Notes: generated by a model not told the origin, from the letters alone. A DNA stretch of 64,000 nt from an uncultured Bacilli bacterium (GCA_944358445.1 CALVRC010000001.1:1-64000), one strand, 5' to 3'; shown: positions 34,741 through 44,220, counted from the stretch's first letter. Numbers and translations are program-made.

Positions 34741-36135
34741 ATGAAATATGATGTTATTATTGTAGGAGCTGGCCCCGCTGGCTTATTCACAGCTTATGAA
34801 TTAATTAAAAATAACAAGAAATTAAATATTCTGTTAATTGATGAGGGAAAATTTGCAGATAAAAGAACATGTCCGATGAAAAAAACAGGCAAGTGTGTTA
34901 ACTGTAATCCTTGCAACATCCTATCAGGTTATGGAGGAGCTGGAACATTCTCTGACGGTAAATTAAACTTTATTCCCAAACTAGGAAAAAGTGATTTATT
35001 TAAATACATGGATGAAGAAACAGCCAATAAATTAATTGATGATTGCGAAAATATATTTAATGAATTTGGAATGGATAGTAAAATATATCCATCAAACTTA
35101 GATGAAGCAAACAAAATAAAAAGTAAAGTTGCTCTAACAGGAGCTAGATTATTACTTATAAAACAAAAACATTTAGGAAGTGATAAACTTCCAGGATATA
35201 TAGAAAACTTTTCTAATTACTTAAAAGAAGAAGGTGTTCACCTATTAGACCAAACAAGAGTATTAGATATCAAGAGTATTTCTAAAAATAATCATGAAGT
35301 AACATGCCAAACAAAGAACAAAAATACAATATATAAAGCAAACAAAGTAGTTGTCGCACCTGGACGAACAGGAGCTAAATGGGTTCAAGAACTAGCTGAT
35401 AAATATAATATTTCTTACCTATCACAAAGCATCGAAATAGGAGTTAGAGTTGAAGTTAGAAAAGAAATATTAGAAAATTTATGTAATGTAATTTACGATC
35501 CAACAATTTTCATTAAAACAGATACATATCATGATGAAATTAGAACTTTTTGTACAAATCCAGGTGGATTTGTAGCTAAAGAAAATTATTATGGATATAT
35601 ATGTGTAAATGGACACGCATTAAAAAACATTAAATCAAATAATAGTAATTTTGCCTTTATATCAAAAGTTAATTTAACAGAGCCTGTTACAAATACTAGA
35701 GAATATGGTGAAAGTATAGCCCATATAGCTAATGTTTTAGGAGATGGAAAACCAATAATACAAACATTAAAAGATTTAAAACAAGGAAGAAGAAGTACAT
35801 GGCATAGAATTAACAAAGGCTTTATTACCCCTACTCTAAAAGATTGCGTAGCGGGTGACCTAGCTTTAGTTCTTCCATATAGAATAATAACTAACATAAT
35901 TGAAGGATTAGATAAATTGAATGAAATTGTACCTGGTGTAAACAATGGTGAAACTTTGTTATATGGTCCAGAAATTAAATTTTTTAGTAATGAAATAGAA
36001 ACAAATAACCACTTTAAATTAAAAGATTATGATGTGTACTTTATTGGAGATGGAGCTGGTAAAGCAGGAAATATAGTAACCGCTGCTGCCACTGGATTAG
36101 TTGCTGCTAGAGATATATTAAATACCAAAGAATAA
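34741..36135 (+). CDS. FAD-dependent dehydrogenase of the COG2509 family
   Basis: Uncharacterised flavoprotein, 464 residues. The dinucleotide-binding GAGPAG is at 9-14, and a C-terminal FAD segment reads YFIGDGAGKAGNIVTAAATG. A four-Cys block (C44, C52, C55, C58 in TCPMKKTGKCVNCNPC) lies just after the first strand, followed by SGYGGAGTFSDGK; it might bind a metal or Fe-S cluster, which is a guess from spacing. Function unknown across the family. It is a single gene with terminators on both sides. Confidence 0.85.
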   Translation: MKYDVIIVGAGPAGLFTAYELIKNNKKLNILLIDEGKFADKRTCPMKKTGKCVNCNPCNILSGYGGAGTFSDGKLNFIPKLGKSDLFKYMDEETANKLIDDCENIFNEFGMDSKIYPSNLDEANKIKSKVALTGARLLLIKQKHLGSDKLPGYIENFSNYLKEEGVHLLDQTRVLDIKSISKNNHEVTCQTKNKNTIYKANKVVVAPGRTGAKWVQELADKYNISYLSQSIEIGVRVEVRKEILENLCNVIYDPTIFIKTDTYHDEIRTFCTNPGGFVAKENYYGYICVNGHALKNIKSNNSNFAFISKVNLTEPVTNTREYGESIAHIANVLGDGKPIIQTLKDLKQGRRSTWHRINKGFITPTLKDCVAGDLALVLPYRIITNIIEGLDKLNEIVPGVNNGETLLYGPEIKFFSNEIETNNHFKLKDYDVYFIGDGAGKAGNIVTAAATGLVAARDILNTKE

Positions 36136-36151
36136 ATTTCTTTGGTATTTT
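36121..36151 (+). terminator. terminator of the FAD-dependent dehydrogenase gene
   Basis: Twelve-base-pair stem AATACCAAAGAA / TTCTTTGGTATT. The stop codon is inside; the T run is short. Confidence 0.7.
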
Positions 36152-36189
36152 AAAATAACCTAACAAATATAAATTTCTAAATAAAAACA

Positions 36190-36212
36190 AGGTATTGCTT
36201 TGTTATTTAATA
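36190..36212 (-). terminator. nitroreductase terminator
   Basis: On the minus strand AACAAAG / CTTGTT followed by TTTTATTT, just beyond the nitroreductase stop. Confidence 0.55.
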
Positions 36213-36694
36213 TAATCTACATCAATAGAATGCTCTTTAATGTGACTACCGTCCGCATAACCCAAACCTATACCTACAATAGGCACAAACCCTGCTGGTA
36301 AATTAAGTTTATCTAAAATTTCCGTATGTTCTTTAATAAGTCCTATAACTAAATTCAAATAAATAGACCCAAGACCTAAAGCTGTCGCTCCAAGCAACAT
36401 ATTCATTGCCACACAAGCACTATTTTCTTTATCTAAACCATGTCCATCATCACGCGCAGATATAATAACTAAAGTTGGTGCATTATAAAATACGCTTCTT
36501 TCCTCTAAATCACTTATTTCATCCAACAAATCTTTATTTTGAATCACTGTAATATGCATATCTTCATATTTACCTCTACCAACCGGTGCCTGCATACCAG
36601 CTTTCAAAATCTTATTTAAATTATCATCACTAATTTGTTTCTCTAAAAATTTTCTGTTCGAAAAACGACTATTAACTGTGTCAAATAATTCCAT
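36203..36694 (-). CDS. nitroreductase-family flavoprotein
   Basis: 163 residues. FMN-binding N-terminal RFSNRKFLEKQISDD and NKILKAGMQAPVGRGKYE, and the C-terminal GIGLGYAD typical of small single-domain nitroreductases. Such enzymes reduce nitro compounds or quinones with NAD(P)H; the substrate cannot be told. AGGAGAGTGAT precedes the ATG at 36694. It is a lone minus-strand gene among plus-strand ones. Confidence 0.9.
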   Translation of the reverse strand: MELFDTVNSRFSNRKFLEKQISDDNLNKILKAGMQAPVGRGKYEDMHITVIQNKDLLDEISDLEERSVFYNAPTLVIISARDDGHGLDKENSACVAMNMLLGATALGLGSIYLNLVIGLIKEHTEILDKLNLPAGFVPIVGIGLGYADGSHIKEHSIDVDYIK

Positions 36695-36743
36695 AATTTA
36701 TCACTCTCCTACTTTAATTATATCTCAATTTAAACAATTATGA

Positions 36744-36749
36744 TATAAT
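36744..36749 (+). promoter_or_regulatory. -10 element of the first paralogue
   Basis: TATAAT within TGATATAATT. The expected start, about 36756, leaves only 10-19 bases before the candidate ATGs (36766, 36775) and no ribosome binding site, so the mRNA may be nearly leaderless. Confidence 0.5.
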
Positions 36750-36765
36750 TAATTTGTGAAAAAAA

Positions 36766-37125
36766 ATGATAAAAATGAATAGAATAGTTAAAACGAAAAT
36801 AGATGTAGAAATCTATAAAAAAGAATTAAAAGAAAAAATAAAAAATAGTGATATAACTGAACAAGACATTGAAAACCATTTAATGACAATAAAGTATTTA
36901 AAACATCTGCGTAACAATATGTTGGTTAATGCAGTCGAATCTCTTTTTGTATTTTTAATACTATATATGATTTTAAAAGGCTTGCCATTATTGATAGCTT
37001 TTTGTGCTACTATAATAGTATTTTCCATTATAAGTGAATTTCGTTTCTATTATAAAAATATACAGTATTTTTATCAACTTAATGACCAGATGAATAATAT
37101 TGTAAATAATAATATAAAAGAATAA
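36766..37125 (+). CDS. small membrane protein, first of a tandem paralogous pair
   Basis: 119 residues (116 if ATG 36775 is used). A charged helical N-terminus with ITEQDIENHLMTIKYLKHLR, two adjacent hydrophobic helices (about 52-90), and a C-terminus FYYKNIQYFYQLNDQMNNI. It is clearly related to the next gene, sharing the DIENHL and NxQYxYxxxDxMxNI blocks. No known family recognised. Neither ATG has a convincing ribosome binding site. Confidence 0.7.
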   Translation: MIKMNRIVKTKIDVEIYKKELKEKIKNSDITEQDIENHLMTIKYLKHLRNNMLVNAVESLFVFLILYMILKGLPLLIAFCATIIVFSIISEFRFYYKNIQYFYQLNDQMNNIVNNNIKE

Positions 37126-37199
37126 ATTACTTATTATAAAAATATATTCAATTCATAATTTTTATTTATAATATAATTGAAAATAAGGAGGTTCATTAT

Positions 37200-37535
37200 A
37201 TGCGTGAATATCTAGGAGAATATGTAAAAGAAATTGATAAAAAAATAAAAGAAAAAAACATAACAGAAAAAGATATTGAAAATCACTTAACAAAAATAGA
37301 ATTCTTCCAGCACGAGCGTCTCATACATTTATTAGTAACTCTGACATATGGAATATTTTTATTTTTATCAGTAATAATATTTACCAAAATATGGTTATTT
37401 GTTATAGTGATATATATTGCTTTAATTTTTTTACTTTTCTATGTAAGACATTATTTCTTCTTAGAAAACAATGTTCAGTATTTATACAAACAATATGATA
37501 AGATGAAAAATATTATTGAAAAAAACACCAAATAA
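37200..37535 (+). CDS. small membrane protein, second of a tandem paralogous pair
   Basis: 111 residues with ITEKDIENHLTKIEFFQH near the N-terminus, two hydrophobic helices (about 42-82), and ENNVQYLYKQYDKMKNIIEKN at the end, matching the gene at 36766. AAGGAGGTTC precedes ATG 37200, so this copy has a strong ribosome binding site and a separate upstream TATAAT-like box. It lies directly before parA but is separated from it by a terminator. Function unknown. Confidence 0.78.
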   Translation: MREYLGEYVKEIDKKIKEKNITEKDIENHLTKIEFFQHERLIHLLVTLTYGIFLFLSVIIFTKIWLFVIVIYIALIFLLFYVRHYFFLENNVQYLYKQYDKMKNIIEKNTK

Positions 37536-37549
37536 ATAAGGTGTTTTTT
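37521..37549 (+). terminator. terminator before parA
   Basis: AAAAACACC (37521-37529) pairs with GGTGTTTTT (37540-37548). Confidence 0.8.
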
Positions 37550-37633
37550 CAATATATAAACATTTACCATAGATTTATTTCACCCAATGTGTTAAAATGT
37601 ATATAGCTATAATTATGGAAACTGGTGGTATAA

Positions 37634-38419
37634 ATGGGAAAAATAATTGCACTTGTTAATCAAAAAGGAGGAGTTGGAAAAACAACTTCTAGTATTAATT
37701 TGGCCGCATCATTAGGCTATCTAGGAAAAAAATCTTTACTTATAGATTTAGATCCACAAGGAAATAGTACAACAGGCTTAGGAATTGATAAAGGAGATAT
37801 TAAAAAAAGTATATATGATTTATTAGTTGGAGAAGCAGAATTAAAAGAAGTAATAAAAAAAACAAAATTCAAAAATCTATATATTATTCCAGCAACAATT
37901 AGCTTAGCTGGAGCAGACTTAGAATTAGCAGAACAAAGTAGATTAGATCCAGAATTTTCAAAAAATAAACAATTAAAAAACAAACTAGAAACAGCTAAAG
38001 ACATTTTTGATTATATTATAATTGACTGTCCTCCTTCACTTGGACTTTTAACAACAAATGCCTTAACAGCTGCCAACTCAGTTATTATTCCAGTGCAGTG
38101 CGAATTTTTTGCTTTAGAAGGAATAATGCAACTATTAAATTCAATTATGCTTGCTCAAAAGACTTTAAATCCTACCCTAGATATCGAGGGAGTATTACTA
38201 ACAATGCTAGATAATAGAACTAATTTAGGGTTAGAAGTTGTACAAGATATAAAAAGTTATTTTAAAGAAAGAGTATATGATACTATTATTCCAAGATTAG
38301 TAAGATTATCTGAAGCTCCAAGCCATGGCAAACCAATAATTAACTATGATCCAAAAAGCCGAGGAGCCGAAGCTTATATAAATTTAGCTAAAGAGGTGAT
38401 TATGAGAAATGGAAAATAG
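37634..38419 (+). CDS. parA: chromosome partitioning ATPase ParA (Soj)
   Basis: Deviant Walker ATPase that acts with ParB in origin segregation and, in Bacillus, modulates DnaA. Residues 11-18 are KGGVGKTT with the signature Lys, then LIDLDPQGNSTTGLG and IIDCPPSLGLLT. 261 residues, without an N-terminal HTH, which is typical of chromosomal Soj. Its end overlaps parB by 11 bases. Order parA-parB-mscS-yyzM-ychF follows the region left of the origin in Bacillus subtilis. Confidence 0.96.
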   Translation: MGKIIALVNQKGGVGKTTSSINLAASLGYLGKKSLLIDLDPQGNSTTGLGIDKGDIKKSIYDLLVGEAELKEVIKKTKFKNLYIIPATISLAGADLELAEQSRLDPEFSKNKQLKNKLETAKDIFDYIIIDCPPSLGLLTTNALTAANSVIIPVQCEFFALEGIMQLLNSIMLAQKTLNPTLDIEGVLLTMLDNRTNLGLEVVQDIKSYFKERVYDTIIPRLVRLSEAPSHGKPIINYDPKSRGAEAYINLAKEVIMRNGK

Positions 38420-39284
38420 AAGAGCACTAGGTAAAGGCCTAGAACAATTATTTGATTTAGATAACTTAAATGTTAATAATGTTAGTGATTTTGAAAAAAA
38501 TATATATGAGGATACTAAACATGAAGAAATTGTCGAATTAGACGTTAATGATATAAGACCAAATCCATATCAACCAAGGACAATATTTGATGAAGATGCT
38601 TTAAATGAACTAGCTTCTTCAATTAAAGAAAATGGTGTTTTCCAGCCAATCATTGTAAAAAAAAGTATTAAAGGATATGATGTAATTGCTGGAGAAAGAA
38701 GATTAAGAGCCAGTAAAATAGCTGGAAAAAAAACTATACCAGCAATAATTAGGCAAATAAGTGATGATAAAATGGCTGAAATTGCTTTACTTGAAAATCT
38801 ACAAAGAGAAAATTTAAATGCTTTAGAAGAAGCAAAAGCCTATAAAAGCCTAATTGAAAAACTAAATCTAACTCAAGAAGAATTAGCTAAAAAAGTAAGT
38901 AAAAGTCGAAGCCATATAACTAATATGTTAGGATTACTTAGACTTCCAGGTGAAGTACAAGATATGATTACTACCGGTAAATTAACCATGGGACATGCTA
39001 GAGCACTAAGTAAAATAGAAAATAAAGAAGAAATAGTTAAAATGGCAGAAGATATTACAGAAAAAGGTTTAACAGTTAGAGATGTAGAGCAGCAAAGTGA
39101 AAATGTACAAAAGAAACATCAAACTGCAAGAAAACCAAAAAATAATGAGTATACTTACGTTCAAGAATTATTAAGAGAAAAATTAGATACAAAAGTAAAA
39201 ATAAAAGATAAAAAAATCGAAATATCCTTTACAAACACCGCTGATTTAAATAGAATACTAGAAATCTTAAACATAAAGGAGTAA
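38409..39284 (+). CDS. parB: chromosome partitioning CTPase ParB (Spo0J)
   Basis: Binds parS, slides as a CTP-dependent clamp and loads condensin. The CTP-binding motifs NPYQPRTIF (52-60) and GERRLRAS (95-102) and an HTH for parS (about 155-180, LTQEELAKKVSKSRSHITNM) are intact, with a C-terminal dimer domain; 291 residues. GAGGTGAT sits seven bases before ATG 38409. Its five parS targets lie at 180-750, about 37 kb away, and none is seen near the gene itself. Confidence 0.96.
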   Translation: MENRRALGKGLEQLFDLDNLNVNNVSDFEKNIYEDTKHEEIVELDVNDIRPNPYQPRTIFDEDALNELASSIKENGVFQPIIVKKSIKGYDVIAGERRLRASKIAGKKTIPAIIRQISDDKMAEIALLENLQRENLNALEEAKAYKSLIEKLNLTQEELAKKVSKSRSHITNMLGLLRLPGEVQDMITTGKLTMGHARALSKIENKEEIVKMAEDITEKGLTVRDVEQQSENVQKKHQTARKPKNNEYTYVQELLREKLDTKVKIKDKKIEISFTNTADLNRILEILNIKE

Positions 39285-39288
39285 AGAT

Positions 39289-40077
39289 ATGGAAAAAATA
39301 TTAACCAAAGAAGTAATAACCACAATCTGTATTATTTTATTTGCTTTCCTTTTTTATATGGCAATAAAACAACTTATAAGTCGTGTTTTCTTAAAAAAAG
39401 CAAGACATCACTCTAATAAAAAAGTAATAACACTATTGACAATTTTAACAAATGTAGCAAAATACATTATTTTAGCCATTGCTTTACTAATGATTTTGGC
39501 TACATGGGGTGTAGATACTAAAGCACTAATTGCCTCATTAGGAGTTGCTGGAGCAGTCGCTGGTCTAGCTATGCAAGATATGATTAAAGATTTTATTGGT
39601 GGAGCAGATATTTTAGCTGAAGACCAGTTTAAAGTTGGGGACAATATTGAAGTTGATGGTTTTAGAGGTAATGTTATTTATTTAGGAATGAAAATAACAA
39701 AAATAAGAGCATACACAGGAGAAGTAAAAATCCTCGCAAACAGAAATATAAATGCAGTAATAAACTATAGTATTATGCCAGCAGTATGTGTTATTGATGT
39801 TGGATTATCTTATGATAATTCAATTGAACAAGCCGAAAGAGTACTTAAAACAGCAGTTGAAAACGCTAGTAAACAAGTTTCATATTTAAAAAGACCAATT
39901 GTCATTTTAGGAATTGAAAAGTTAAATAATGATTCAGTTGTATACCGTATTGAGGCAGAAGTTGATCCTATGAAAAACTTTGAATTCAATCGTATATTTT
40001 TAAAAGAAGTATTAAAAGAAGCCGAAGCTAATAACCTAACATTATCATATAATAAGGTTGATGTTCATAATGCCTGA
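39289..40077 (+). CDS. mscS: small-conductance mechanosensitive channel MscS
   Basis: Releases solutes at high membrane tension. Three hydrophobic helices; TM3 and its hinge read GVAGAVAGLAMQDMIKDFIGGADIL with the Gly/Ala packing pattern, and the beta domain begins FKVGDNIEVDGFRGNV. 262 residues. AAAGGAGT precedes ATG 39289, five bases after parB. A mechanosensitive channel gene near parAB is common in Bacillota. Confidence 0.92.
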   Translation: MEKILTKEVITTICIILFAFLFYMAIKQLISRVFLKKARHHSNKKVITLLTILTNVAKYIILAIALLMILATWGVDTKALIASLGVAGAVAGLAMQDMIKDFIGGADILAEDQFKVGDNIEVDGFRGNVIYLGMKITKIRAYTGEVKILANRNINAVINYSIMPAVCVIDVGLSYDNSIEQAERVLKTAVENASKQVSYLKRPIVILGIEKLNNDSVVYRIEAEVDPMKNFEFNRIFLKEVLKEAEANNLTLSYNKVDVHNA

Positions 40078-40252
40078 ATATAAATTAGGCAGTATAGTAA
40101 TAATGAAAAAAGCCCATCCGTGTGGAAAAAACGAATGGGAAATTACAAGGTTAGGTGCTGATATAAAAATAAAATGCTTAGGCTGTGGAAGAAGTATAAT
40201 GCTCCCGCGAATTGATTTTAATAAAAAATTAAAAAAAATAATTAAGCTTTAA
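40070..40252 (+). CDS. yyzM: DUF951 protein YyzM
   Basis: Sixty residues: MPEYKLGSIVIMKKAHPCGKNEWEITRLGADIKIKCLGCGRSIMLPR. The PCG...CLGCGR Cys arrangement (one C then CxxC) suggests a metal knuckle, and the block is the DUF951 signature. It is found between spo0J and ychF in many Bacillota; function unknown. ATG 40070 overlaps mscS by eight bases. Confidence 0.88.
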   Translation: MPEYKLGSIVIMKKAHPCGKNEWEITRLGADIKIKCLGCGRSIMLPRIDFNKKLKKIIKL

Positions 40253-40263
40253 GGAGGGCAACT

Positions 40264-41781
40264 ATGAAAAAAAAGAAGAAAAAACTTTTATTAGGACCAG
40301 TTATCACAATTATAATCTTAACAATATCAGTAATGATTATAAGTGCAATTTGTTCAGCTTTAGGAGTTGAAGGAGAAATTACTAGAATTAATAATCAAAG
40401 CTTAGAAACCTCAATGATTACAGTACGGAGTGTTTTTTCAGAAGAAGGATTAAAATATTTCTTTTCTTCTCCTGTAGATACATTTAAAACATTTGAACCA
40501 TTAGTTCTATTAATTATTTCATTAATGGCTGTATCAATAGGAAAAGCTAGTGGTTTATTTAAAGCTGTATTCACCCCTTTTAAAAAATTAAAACCAGGTG
40601 TTGTAACATTCTTAACATTATTTGCTGGTATTATATCTTCATTCTTAGGAGAATATGGATTTATCTTAGTTTTACCTCTAACAGCTGTAATTTATCAATA
40701 TTTAGGAAGAAACTCCATGCTTGGAATACTAACAGCATTTATTGGCGTTAGTATGGGATATGGAGCTGGTCTTGTATTTAATTATGATGACTATCAATTA
40801 GGATTATTAACTAGAGCTGCTGCAGTAGTTGATGTCGATAAAGATTATATTTTTAATGCATGGTCAAACTCATATGCCATGGTTGCCGCAACATTTATTC
40901 TAGCAATCATAGGAACAATCATTGTTGAAAATATTTTAAGACCAAAAGTTAAAGAATCAATTAAAGAAGAAGACGAACTAGTTATATCAAAAAAAGGATT
41001 ACTATTTAGTGGAATTGCTTTTATGATTTTAATGTTAGTATTTATTTATACAATTATTCCAGGTTTACCTGGTTCAGGAATTCTATTAGATAATAGTCAA
41101 ACAGATTATGTTGCTCAACTACTTGGTCCAGATGCACCATTTACTGATGCTTTTGCCTTTGTTTTCTTAATAATTATGATGATTTGTTCAGGTATTTATG
41201 GATTTATCTCTAAAAACATTAAAAACACAAACGACTTTAGTGTAGGATTATCAAAAGAGTTTGATAATTTAGGATATATGTTCATCTTAATGTTCTTCGC
41301 ATCATTACTTGTTAGTATTTTAAATTGGACAAATTTAGGAACAGTTGTAGCCTCATGGTTGATTTCATTTATGAGTAACCTAGAATTTACAGGAATTCCT
41401 TTAATAGCAACAATGTTTTTAGCAATAGTTTTAATGTCCTTCTTAATTCCAGATGCTATAACAAAATGGACATTAGCCTCACCAATTTTAGTTCCACTAT
41501 TTATGAAAGCCAATATTACTCCTGATTTTACTCAATTTATATTTAAAGCCGCTGATAGTGTTGGTAAAGGAATGACTCCATTCTTTGTATATTTCATCGT
41601 AATGCTTGCCTTCTTAGAAAAATACAATAATAAAGAAAGTAATAAAATAACTGTCTTTGGAACTTTAAAATTATTAAGACCAACCGCATTAATATTTGCT
41701 GTTGTCTGGTTTATAATTGTCATTGGTTTCTTTGTAATTGGACTTCCTTTAGGACCAACAGCTGCCGCTCCAACTTTATAG
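40264..41781 (+). CDS. AbgT-family transporter
   Basis: 505 residues, about eleven hydrophobic helices after a Lys-rich start. The C-terminal block ANITPDFTQFIFKAADSVGKGMTPFFVYF and the inner LIPDAITKWTLASPILVPLF match AbgT (p-aminobenzoyl-glutamate transporter) proteins, which import folate breakdown products or export antimetabolites by ion coupling. The real substrate is unknown. AAGGAGG precedes ATG 40264. Confidence 0.85.
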   Translation: MKKKKKKLLLGPVITIIILTISVMIISAICSALGVEGEITRINNQSLETSMITVRSVFSEEGLKYFFSSPVDTFKTFEPLVLLIISLMAVSIGKASGLFKAVFTPFKKLKPGVVTFLTLFAGIISSFLGEYGFILVLPLTAVIYQYLGRNSMLGILTAFIGVSMGYGAGLVFNYDDYQLGLLTRAAAVVDVDKDYIFNAWSNSYAMVAATFILAIIGTIIVENILRPKVKESIKEEDELVISKKGLLFSGIAFMILMLVFIYTIIPGLPGSGILLDNSQTDYVAQLLGPDAPFTDAFAFVFLIIMMICSGIYGFISKNIKNTNDFSVGLSKEFDNLGYMFILMFFASLLVSILNWTNLGTVVASWLISFMSNLEFTGIPLIATMFLAIVLMSFLIPDAITKWTLASPILVPLFMKANITPDFTQFIFKAADSVGKGMTPFFVYFIVMLAFLEKYNNKESNKITVFGTLKLLRPTALIFAVVWFIIVIGFFVIGLPLGPTAAAPTL

Positions 41782-41793
41782 TTGGAGTTTTTA
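41768..41793 (+). terminator. terminator after the AbgT-family gene
   Basis: CTCCAAC (41768-41774) pairs with GTTGGAG (41781-41787), followed by TTTTTATT. It covers the stop codon. Confidence 0.85.
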
Positions 41794-41830
41794 TTATTAT
41801 CTGATAAAATAGTGGTAAGGATGTGATTAT

Positions 41831-43078
41831 ATGTCTAAAAAAAATAATAAGAAAAAAATTATAATAGTAATTTTTATATTATTTATTATTGCTATTATCA
41901 CAGCTTTTATAATTTATTTAAATAATAGAATTGTTGACGATAATAGTGGCTTTACTTTAAAAGATGATCTAACTTCAGAAATTTATGTAGAAACTAACAT
42001 TGAAGATTATATAAATACTATTGAAGGAAAAATATTAGAAAAGCCGAAAATAAATAACAAACAATTAGGCAAACAAAAAATAGAATTTATCTATTTAAAT
42101 AAAGATAATAGAAAAAGAAGAGGTACATTTGAAATAGAAATAGTTGATACAGAAAAGCCTTTAGTTTGGTTAAGTAATAACTATAATACACAAAAAGGAA
42201 AAAGTATAGATTTAGAAAAAAACATAATGTGCGTAGATAATTATGATAATAAACCAACATGTAAAATAGAAGGAACTTATGATATTAATACACCAGGAAC
42301 TTATAACCTTACATATAAAGCTATAGATAGTAGTAATAATACATTTGAAAAAGCATTTACTTTAACAGTTTATGAACCAGTTACTAATCAAAACACTAAT
42401 AAAACAAACACATCATCAGAATCCCAAGAACCAAAGTATACGGATTTCAAAGAAGTTTTAAATAATTATAAAACAGAAAATAACGAAATTGGTATAGATG
42501 TTTCTAAATGGCAAGGAGATATAGACTTTAAAAAAGTAAAAGATGCTGGGGCATCATTTGTTATGATTAGAGTTGGTTCTCAAAAAGGTACAAAAGGAGA
42601 ATATGTAATAGATCCATATTTTAAACAAAACATTGAAAATGCTATAGAAAACGATTTGAAAGTTGGTGTATATTTCTATTCGTATGCTGATAGTGAAAAA
42701 GAAGCAAAAAAACAAGCTAATTGGATAATCAAGGAGATAAAAGATTATGAAATATCTTTACCTATAGTTTTTGATTTTGAAAGTTTTGATGCTTTTAATG
42801 AAATGGAGTTAAGTATCTTTGGTTTAAATGAAATAGCAAATACATTTATTGAAACAGTTGATAAAGCGGGTTATAAAGGTGTTTTATATGGAAGTAAAAA
42901 TTATTTAAATGCTATATGGAAATACCACACAGCCCCTGTTTGGCTTGCTCACTATACTGATAAGACAAATTATGAAGGAGAATATTTCATGTGGCAAATG
43001 TGTGATGATGGAAAGATTGACGGAATAAATGGATATGTTGATATAGATATATTATATAAAAATTCTAGTGAAAACTAG
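41831..43078 (+). CDS. membrane-anchored GH25 muramidase with an Ig-like domain
   Basis: Cleaves the glycan of peptidoglycan. N-terminal membrane anchor (about 9-30), a region of unclear fold, an Ig-like domain at about 105-186 (DINTPGTYNLTYKAIDSSNNTFEKAF), a Ser/Thr/Asn linker, then a GH25 domain from about 222 (IGIDVSKWQGDIDFKKVKDAG) with the active-site acids in VFDFESFD. 415 residues. It resembles remodelling enzymes of the producer's own wall rather than a phage lysin. Confidence 0.9.
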   Translation: MSKKNNKKKIIIVIFILFIIAIITAFIIYLNNRIVDDNSGFTLKDDLTSEIYVETNIEDYINTIEGKILEKPKINNKQLGKQKIEFIYLNKDNRKRRGTFEIEIVDTEKPLVWLSNNYNTQKGKSIDLEKNIMCVDNYDNKPTCKIEGTYDINTPGTYNLTYKAIDSSNNTFEKAFTLTVYEPVTNQNTNKTNTSSESQEPKYTDFKEVLNNYKTENNEIGIDVSKWQGDIDFKKVKDAGASFVMIRVGSQKGTKGEYVIDPYFKQNIENAIENDLKVGVYFYSYADSEKEAKKQANWIIKEIKDYEISLPIVFDFESFDAFNEMELSIFGLNEIANTFIETVDKAGYKGVLYGSKNYLNAIWKYHTAPVWLAHYTDKTNYEGEYFMWQMCDDGKIDGINGYVDIDILYKNSSEN

Positions 43079-43087
43079 ACTTTTTTC
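43064..43087 (+). terminator. terminator after the GH25 gene
   Basis: TCTAGT / ACTAGA short stem, then CTTTTTTC. Confidence 0.55.
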
Positions 43088-43122
43088 TTATAATAAATTA
43101 TAATACTAACTGGTGATGAATA

Positions 43123-44220
43123 ATGAGTTTAACCGCAGGAATTGTTGGCTTACCTAATGTTGGTAAATCAACCTTATTTAATGCTATAACAAAACAAAAT
43201 ATTTTGGCTGCTAACTATCCTTTCGCAACCATCGAACCTAATGTTGGAATGGTTACCGTTCCAGATGAAAGAGTAACTTTTTTAGAAAATCTATATAAAC
43301 CAAAAAAAACAATCCCCGCAACTTTTGAATTTACAGATATTGCCGGCTTAGTTGAAGGCGCATCTAAAGGAGAAGGTTTAGGAAATAAATTCCTATCTCA
43401 TATTAGAGAAGTAGATGCTATATGTGAAGTAGTTAGATGCTTTGAAGATTCTAATATTACTCATGTATCTGGTAATGTTGACCCGGTAAGAGATGTCGAA
43501 GTAATTAATGTTGAACTAGAATTAGCAGACTTAGAAGTAATTGAAAATAGATTAGGTAGAATGGGGAAAAAAGCAAGACTAGCAAACGATAAAGAAGCTA
43601 TGAAAGAAGCCGAATTATTAGAAAAATTAAAAGAAAATTTAGAAAAAAATATTAACCCTAGAAATTTAGATTTAACTGAAGAAGAATTAAAAATATTAAA
43701 GCCATTTAATTTACTCACTTTAAAACCAATCATCTATGTTGCTAACGTAAATGAAGATGAAATAACAGAAGAAAATGAATATGTAAAAACATTAAGAGAA
43801 TATGCATCAAAAGAAAACGCTGAAGTAGTTGTAATATGTGCAAAAATAGAAGCAGAATTATCCGAACTAGATGATGAAGATAAAAAAGAATTTTTAAATG
43901 ACTTAGGTATTGAAGAAAGTGGTTTAGATAAATTAATTAAATCATCTTATAAATTACTTGGTTTATCAACCTATCTAACAGCCGGGCCAGATGAAGTTAG
44001 AGCATGGACTTATAAACAAGGTATGAAAGCCCCACAGTGTGCTGGTATAATTCATACGGACTTTGAAAGAGGATTTATTAAAGCTGAAATCATGAGTTTT
44101 GATGATTTAAAAAAATATGGTACAGAATTAAAAGTTAAAGAAGCAGGAAAATTGAGATTAGAAGGAAAAGACTATGTCATGCAAGATGGTGATATATGTC
44201 ATTTCAGATTTAATGTTTAA
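43123..44220 (+). CDS. ychF: redox-regulated ribosome-binding ATPase YchF (OLA1)
   Basis: Obg-related P-loop protein preferring ATP. G1 GLPNVGKSTLFNAI (7-20), G3 DIAGLVEGASKGEGLGNKFLSHI, a coiled-coil insert, and the C-terminal TGS domain (RAWTYKQGMKAPQCAGIIHTDFERGFIKAE). 365 residues, full length. GGTGATG precedes the ATG. It lies between yyzM and rpsF, as yyaF does in Bacillus subtilis. Confidence 0.97.
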   Translation: MSLTAGIVGLPNVGKSTLFNAITKQNILAANYPFATIEPNVGMVTVPDERVTFLENLYKPKKTIPATFEFTDIAGLVEGASKGEGLGNKFLSHIREVDAICEVVRCFEDSNITHVSGNVDPVRDVEVINVELELADLEVIENRLGRMGKKARLANDKEAMKEAELLEKLKENLEKNINPRNLDLTEEELKILKPFNLLTLKPIIYVANVNEDEITEENEYVKTLREYASKENAEVVVICAKIEAELSELDDEDKKEFLNDLGIEESGLDKLIKSSYKLLGLSTYLTAGPDEVRAWTYKQGMKAPQCAGIIHTDFERGFIKAEIMSFDDLKKYGTELKVKEAGKLRLEGKDYVMQDGDICHFRFNV

